Part shown: positions 16,456 through 19,990 of the stretch, piece after piece | How the letters are laid out: each line of letters starts with the position of its first letter | Numbering within the stretch: the stretch's first letter is position 1 | DNA from: an uncultured Verrucomicrobia subdivision 3 bacterium | Lineage (GTDB): Bacteria; Verrucomicrobiota; Verrucomicrobiia; Limisphaerales; DASXHY01 | Assembly: GCA_937890005.1 (NCBI GenBank) | Contig: CALBZA010000010.1 | Location: 1-19,990, forward strand | DNA: 19,990 bases | Reading direction: 5' to 3' | Notes under the pieces: model-generated | Told to the model about the DNA's origin: nothing | Databases searched by the model: none | Seen by the model: the letters and a program-made list of their open reading frames with translations, nothing else | Position numbers and translations under genes: made by a program

Positions 16456-17810
16456 GCAAAACGTCCTACACCACGCGCTTCAGCTACGCAGCGAGCGATG
16501 TCGCGGGCCAGCTTGTTTTCACGTTCATCATCGGCGGGTATCTCAGCAAGTTCTTCACGGACGTTTACGGTCTCGCCGCGACAACCTGCGGAACGATCAT
16601 CGCCATCGCGCGATGGATCGATGCGATCGATGCGCCGATCTGGGGAATCATCTTCGACAAAACGCACAGCCGGTTTGGCAAAAGCCGGCCCTGGTTCCTG
16701 TGGTTGTGCGTGCCTTTTGCGACGTTTGGCGTGCTGACGTTTCAAACGCCCGAGCTGAGTCACAACGCCAAAGTCTGGTACGCGGCAATCACCTACATCC
16801 TCTGCAACATCCTCTACACCGGCATCAACACGCCGGTGACCTCCATTCTTGCGAACCTTACAAATGATCCGCAGGAACGCGTCACGCTGACGTGTTTCCG
16901 CATGTTCGGTTCGAAGCTCGGCGTGTTGATCGTCAATCTGACCGCGCTGCATGTTGTGAAATTTCTGGGGCAGGGGGATGATCGCCGCGGATTCATGCTC
17001 ACCGTGCCGATCTACGCGGTGGCGTCGATTGTGTTTTATCTCATCGCGTTTAAAAACCTGAAGGAGGTGGTGCCGGTGGAGAAAAAGCCGGAACCGATCC
17101 TTGGAACTTTCCGCGCACTCAAAGGCAACTGGCCGTGGCTCATCATTTTCATCAGCAGCTTTCTCTTCTGGATCGGTTTCATCGCGCGCGTTTCCACCGT
17201 TCCCTATTTCCTTCAATACGCGGTTCATCGCGAAGATTTGACGTGGCTGGCTTACAGCCTCGATTTCGTTTCGCTCGCGACCGCGTTTCTGCTGCCGTGG
17301 ATCTGTCGGTGGACATCGAAAAGAACGGCGTGGTTCGCGGGGCTGCTCGGAATGGTGCTGGGACAACTCGTGCTTTACTTCGGTGTCGCACAGAATCATT
17401 CGTTGCCGATCATCATGACTGGCTGGACGCTTGGCTTTCTGGCGAGCGGCATGGCGATGGCGATGCCTTTTTCCGTGCTTTCAGACAGCGTGGATTACGG
17501 CGAATGGAAGACGGGAGTGCGGGCGGTGGGCCTGCTGACGGCCGTGGGCGCGGCATTTTGCCTGAAGGCAGGTGCGGGGCTTGGAGGAGCGATTCCGTTG
17601 TGGATCATGGGCGCGAACGGATATACGCCCGGCGTGGAGCAAACACCGGCCGCGTTGAAGGCGATCGAATTCAGCATTGTCTGGCTTCCGGCGATTTGTT
17701 TCGCGCTCGGCGCGATCCCGGTCTGGTTTTACAAGCGCTTCGAAGGTCTCGAGCCGCACATCCATGCCGAACTCGAACAACTGCGTCTCAGCAGGTCCAA
17801 GGAAGGGTGA
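16452..17810 (+). CDS. GPH-type (glycoside-pentoside-hexuronide:cation) MFS symporter
   Basis: This 452-residue membrane protein has about twelve hydrophobic segments and the diagnostic GPH loop after segment 2 (WIDAIDAPIWGIIFDKTHSR then FGKSRPWFL, about 55-84). SVLSDSVDYGEWKTGVRAVG in the second half is also characteristic of this family (MelB/XylP/GusB relatives). It would import an oligosaccharide or glucuronide with a cation across the inner membrane. The start overlaps the GH31 stop by four bases, so transport and cytoplasmic cleavage are probably coupled. No SusC/SusD pair is present in the window, so outer-membrane uptake must be encoded elsewhere or be passive. It is the last gene of the group; no strong intrinsic terminator follows. 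Confidence 0.93.
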   Translation: MSKTSYTTRFSYAASDVAGQLVFTFIIGGYLSKFFTDVYGLAATTCGTIIAIARWIDAIDAPIWGIIFDKTHSRFGKSRPWFLWLCVPFATFGVLTFQTPELSHNAKVWYAAITYILCNILYTGINTPVTSILANLTNDPQERVTLTCFRMFGSKLGVLIVNLTALHVVKFLGQGDDRRGFMLTVPIYAVASIVFYLIAFKNLKEVVPVEKKPEPILGTFRALKGNWPWLIIFISSFLFWIGFIARVSTVPYFLQYAVHREDLTWLAYSLDFVSLATAFLLPWICRWTSKRTAWFAGLLGMVLGQLVLYFGVAQNHSLPIIMTGWTLGFLASGMAMAMPFSVLSDSVDYGEWKTGVRAVGLLTAVGAAFCLKAGAGLGGAIPLWIMGANGYTPGVEQTPAALKAIEFSIVWLPAICFALGAIPVWFYKRFEGLEPHIHAELEQLRLSRSKEG

Positions 17811-17916
17811 TGGGCGTATCAGGCGCTGGTGTTTCGTCGGAGCGCGGTTGTGTTGGTAAATCAGCCGCAGCAATGCGACCACGGCGAGGATCAGTAAAAC
17901 GTGATTCCCGAAAAAA

Positions 17917-17949
17917 CAACCACAGATGGACAACGATGGACTTGGATGC
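17917..17949. repeat. ACCACAGATGGAC-type interspersed repeat fragment
   Basis: CAACCACAGATGGACAACG followed by GATGGACTTGGATG is a fragment of a second simple interspersed repeat type that abuts the tandem array at 17950. Together with the array it makes up most of the non-coding stretch after the transporter. The 106 bp between the transporter stop and this fragment hold no gene I can support. Confidence 0.5.
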
Positions 17950-18940
17950 GGTAGGGCAAAGCTGCCCATCTTTCCGCACCGACCGGTGCGTTCCGTTCGT
18001 CAGCGACATGGCGTCAAAATCGATTGAACCATTCAACGAAGCGTGATGCCTGCATCTCCCTCTCTTCCGAGCGAAGCCGGAGGAGAGGGTCGGGGAGAGG
18101 AGGTTTTTCGGACGAACGACGAAAGCTGTTGCAAACGGCTGACCGCGCGAGAACGCCGACACCGTGCTGAAGCACGGCTAGTGAGAGTGGCCCGAAACGC
18201 GACAAAACCCGCTTGTTTTACCCGAACGATTTTCAGTCGGATCGGCAGCTCTCCCCTTCAACGACCGGTAGGGCAAAGCTGCCGCTTTGCCCCATACTCC
18301 GCACCGACCGGTGCGTTCCGTTCGTCAGCGACATAGCGTCAAAATCCATTGAACTATTCGACGAAGCGTGACGCGCACATCTCCCTCTTTTCCGAGCGAA
18401 GCCGGAGGAGAGGGCTGGGGAGAGGAGGTTTTCGAACGAGCGACGAAAGCCGTTGCAAACGGCTGACCGCGCGATGACGCCGACACCGTGCTGAAGCACG
18501 GCTAGTGAGAGTGGCGGCAGCTCCGCCTATCAACGACCGGTAGGGCAAAGCTGCCGCTTTGCCCCATACTCCGCACCGACCGGTGCGTTCCGTTCGTCAG
18601 CGACATAGCGTCAAAATCCATTGAACTATTCGACGAAGCGTGACGCACACATCTCCCTCTCTTCCGAGCGAAGCCGGAGGAGAGGGCTGGGGAGAGGAGG
18701 TTTTCGGACGAGCGACGAAAGCCGTTGCAAACGGCTGACTGCGCGATGACGCCGACACCGTGCTGAAGCACGGTGCTAATGAGAGTGGCCCGAAACGCGA
18801 CAAAACCCGCTTGTTTTACCCGAGTGATTTTCAGTCAGAACGACAGCTCCGCCTATCAACGACCGGTAGGGCAAAAAAGCTGCCGCTTTGCCCCATATTC
18901 CGCACCGACCGGTGCGTTCCGTTCGTCAGCGACATGGTGT
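17950..18940. repeat. Tandem array, about 3.2 copies of a 272-326-bp hairpin-rich unit
   Basis: Copies start at 17950, 18267, 18539 and 18865 (partial), each opening GGTAGGGCAAA and sharing long near-identical blocks. Each full unit has several potential hairpins: GGGCAAAGC/GCTTTGCCC (imperfect in copy 1, spaced by extra A in copy 4), GCACCG/CGGTGC, CCCTCTC/GAGAGGG around an internal CCGAGCGAAGCCGG, GCCGTT/AACGGC, and CCGTGC/GCACGG with a TGAA loop. Copies 1 and 3 carry a module of about 52 bp (about 18191-18242 and 18789-18840) that copy 2 lacks. Open frames in this region repeat with the array and are not credible genes. This array accounts for the long gene-free stretch between the transporter and the tRNA. 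Confidence 0.9.
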
Positions 18941-18985
18941 CTGAACGATGAGAGAACGAGAACAGGACAGAATGAGAACAGGTGG

Positions 18986-19014
18986 TTGACAAATTTCGCG
19001 CTTACGACAATCTT
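18986..19014 (+). promoter_or_regulatory. Probable sigma-70-type promoter of the tRNA gene
   Basis: A perfect TTGACA (18986-18991) is followed after 17 bases by AATCTT (19009-19014), a weak -10. The spacing places the transcript start about 10 bases before the tRNA at 19031. The -35 match is strong and the -10 match is poor. Confidence 0.45.
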
Positions 19015-19030
19015 TTCGGCCCTACCGGTT

Positions 19031-19106
19031 GCCTCGGTAGCTCAATTGGCAGAGCAGTTGACTCTTAATCAATTGGTTCACGGTTCAAGTCCGTGCCGGG
19101 GCACCA
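19031..19106 (+). tRNA. tRNA-Lys (anticodon CUU)
   Basis: A complete cloverleaf can be folded by hand. The acceptor stem is GCCTCGG/CCGGGGC (one T-G pair), the D arm is GCTC/GAGC, the anticodon stem is GTTGA/TCAAT with loop CTCTTAA (anticodon CTT, reading AAG) and the T arm is CACGG TTCAAGT CCGTG. The discriminator A at 19103 is followed by an encoded CCA (19104-19106). Confidence 0.97.
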
Positions 19107-19182
19107 CTTTAAAATCCTCGATTCGCAGCATTCCCAGATTGATGCCTTTGGTGCGTTATTCGGACCATCCAGGAGACCAATT

Positions 19183-19617
19183 TTACAGGCGCTCTTGGTC
19201 ACTCTGACGTTCGTGAGAGACTTTCGCCGGATCGTCAGTTCCTTTTGCGTTCTCAATGAGAATTGCCGCATTTACGCGACCACCTTCGCCACAGCTGAAA
19301 ATGCTTCGCTGTTTCCGATGCTCGTAAACGATCACCAGCGCCTTGTTCCAGCCGGGCGTCGGATCAGCCTGAAGCCATTCCGGACGCGCAAAAAATTCCA
19401 CTCCAGGCTGATGCACCAGCTCGTTCACACGATAGGTCACATCCGCGTAACTCGTCCCGGAACCATAGACGGCCGAGATTACAAGCAATTCCGCGGAAGG
19501 GGATGGCAATGCCGCGGCTGGGCGACTGGCAGACGGGGTTGAATTAGACGGCGCCGCACAGCCCATCATCAGGACCGCCAGAAGACCAGAGCTCGAAACC
19601 AGGGTTTTCATATTCAT
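19183..19617 (-). CDS. Putative lipoprotein with DUF3395-like domain
   Basis: The ATG at 19617 was chosen because a GGAGG (minus strand, 19630-19626) lies eight bases upstream; it gives 144 residues. The protein starts with a lipoprotein-type signal (MNMKTLVSSSGLLAVLMMGC, Cys20) and a Ser/Pro/Ala-rich linker (21-42). The domain that follows (LLVISAVYGSGTSYADVTYR, then VNELV and DPTPGWNKALVIVYEH) matches my memory of DUF3395, a small beta domain seen at the C-terminus of some DnaJ-like proteins and in bacterial envelope proteins, with no clear biochemical role. The lipobox is imperfect (MMGC). It is encoded towards the tRNA, 76 bp away, with no obvious tie to the sugar locus. Confidence 0.75.
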   Translation of the reverse strand: MNMKTLVSSSGLLAVLMMGCAAPSNSTPSASRPAAALPSPSAELLVISAVYGSGTSYADVTYRVNELVHQPGVEFFARPEWLQADPTPGWNKALVIVYEHRKQRSIFSCGEGGRVNAAILIENAKGTDDPAKVSHERQSDQERL

Positions 19618-19730
19618 AATCATTGCCTCCATATCAGACCGGCCGGGCCACAAACCGCTGGCAACACTCTTGACTGCAATTACAGCGGGCTGCAAACCCA
19701 GACCGTCAAAATTGAAACGGAATCGTCAGC

Positions 19731-19937
19731 TCAACCTTTGAAAACGGGTGTTCCCGCTTTTGGTTCATACAATCCCATGATGCCGTCGTGACACTGCTCA
19801 CAAACGAAACCTCGCTCCTGTCCGTCATGCGTGCCCCGATGCGAATGCACCGCGACACAGGCCGCGAAATCAAACGCCCGACGAACTGCGTCAGTATCGA
19901 TGAAGCAGTCGAAATAAACCCATTCCCGGCAATTTTT
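19731..19937 (-). pseudogene. 3' remnant of an unrecognised Cys/His-rich protein gene, cut by an IS end
   Basis: On the minus strand the frame ending at the TGA at 19731-19733 reads KNCREWVYFDCFIDTDAVRR, later CVAVHSHRGTHDGQERGF, then VCEQCHDGIMGLYEPKAG. Its Cys and His spacing (CxxCH, HxH) and balanced composition look like real protein; it suggests a small metal-binding domain, or less likely a haem-binding CxxCH site. No start codon lies in the 68 visible codons before the conserved part, and the frame meets a stop at 19950-19952, inside the presumed IS end. The 5' part is therefore missing, most simply because of an insertion at 19937. I do not recognise the family. An overlapping minus-strand frame (19706-19978) crosses the IS boundary and is a shadow. 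Confidence 0.65.
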
Positions 19938-19990
19938 GTCAGCGGGCGGTCAAAACCGGCCACGAGTGGGCACTTCAAAACCGGCCACTT
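19937..19990. mobile_element. Terminal part of a probable IS21-family insertion sequence (continues past window)
   Basis: From 19937 the sequence begins TGTCAGCGGGCGG and carries two exact copies of TCAAAACCGGCCAC (19950-19963 and 19975-19988), 25 bp apart. IS21-family elements start with TG and carry several repeated transposase-binding sites near each end, and I recall similar ACCGGCCAC repeats at ends of such elements. No istA or istB coding is visible because the window ends. The boundary at 19937 is inferred from the TG and from the loss of coding sense in the interrupted minus-strand gene. Confidence 0.6.

Noticed and set aside
17811..17916. Hydrophobic minus-strand stretch (HVLLILAVVALLRLIY) after the transporter
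   Set aside because: It could be a decayed membrane-protein end, but it has no credible start, runs into the antisense of the transporter gene and shows no domain.
18233..18803. Several similar 60-90-codon minus-strand open frames (repeated Ser/Arg-rich proteins) in the tandem array
   Set aside because: They recur only because the DNA unit recurs, start at repeat-borne ATGs and have a composition typical of non-coding palindromic repeats.
17950..18940. Possible CRISPR array
   Set aside because: Repeat units are about 300 bp with no short repeat/unique-spacer alternation, and no cas genes are present.
19093..19542. 149-codon plus-strand frame beginning at the end of the tRNA
   Set aside because: It begins inside the tRNA gene and lies antisense to the lipoprotein, which has a ribosome binding site, lipobox and recognisable domain.
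19706..19978. 90-codon minus-strand open frame starting inside the IS end
   Set aside because: It crosses the inferred IS boundary and overlaps a different frame (19731-19937) whose Cys/His-patterned product looks far more like real protein.

Overview
The window looks like a chromosomal contig piece of moderately high GC from a free-living, polysaccharide-degrading bacterium, most likely in the Verrucomicrobiota. Three things suggest this: the mix of glycoside hydrolases with RraA, enolase-superfamily, UxaA-type and Gfo/Idh/MocA proteins; the scarcity of clear Shine-Dalgarno sequences; and intergenic palindromic repeats of the kinds I remember from that phylum (AACCGCAGAG-type and GTAGCGCAGCCG-type). 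The phylum assignment is inference from gene content and memory, not from a marker gene.

Bases 1-11510 are a plus-strand run of genes, mostly closely spaced: a 5'-truncated large GH67-like protein, a GH127 beta-L-arabinofuranosidase family protein, a GH43-like protein, an RraA-family protein, an enolase-superfamily sugar-acid dehydratase-like protein, a UxaA-type dehydratase split into a SAF-domain subunit and a catalytic subunit, a GH79-like protein, and a sugar isomerase/epimerase of the xylose-isomerase-like fold. Facing them is an AraC-family regulator on the minus strand (11548-12387). A second plus-strand group, divergent from the regulator, follows: phytanoyl-CoA-dioxygenase family protein, Gfo/Idh/MocA oxidoreductase, GH31 glycosidase and a GPH-type MFS transporter (12472-17810).

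Together these read as a catabolic locus for an arabinose- and uronate-containing glycan. Enzymes with signal peptides (GH127, GH43, GH79) trim the glycan outside the cytoplasm. The GPH symporter imports the products. The cytoplasmic GH31 enzyme and the oxidoreductase/isomerase finish the sugars, and the RraA/enolase-superfamily/UxaA set would dehydrate and cleave the sugar acids. The AraC protein with its cupin-like sensor domain is the obvious local regulator. The exact substrate cannot be read from the sequence.

Bases 17811-19990 are different: an interspersed-repeat fragment, a tandem array of about 3.2 copies of a roughly 300-bp hairpin-rich unit (17950-18940), a tRNA-Lys(CUU) gene with encoded CCA, a minus-strand lipoprotein with a DUF3395-like domain, and the 3' end of an unrecognised Cys/His-rich minus-strand gene. 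That last gene is cut at 19937 by what looks like the end of an IS21-family element running off the window.

The observations I rate highest are this probable IS-truncated gene, a 109-bp perfect-ended palindromic element inside the 5' coding part of the GH127 gene, and the hairpin-rich tandem array. I found no CRISPR array, defence system or phage region.
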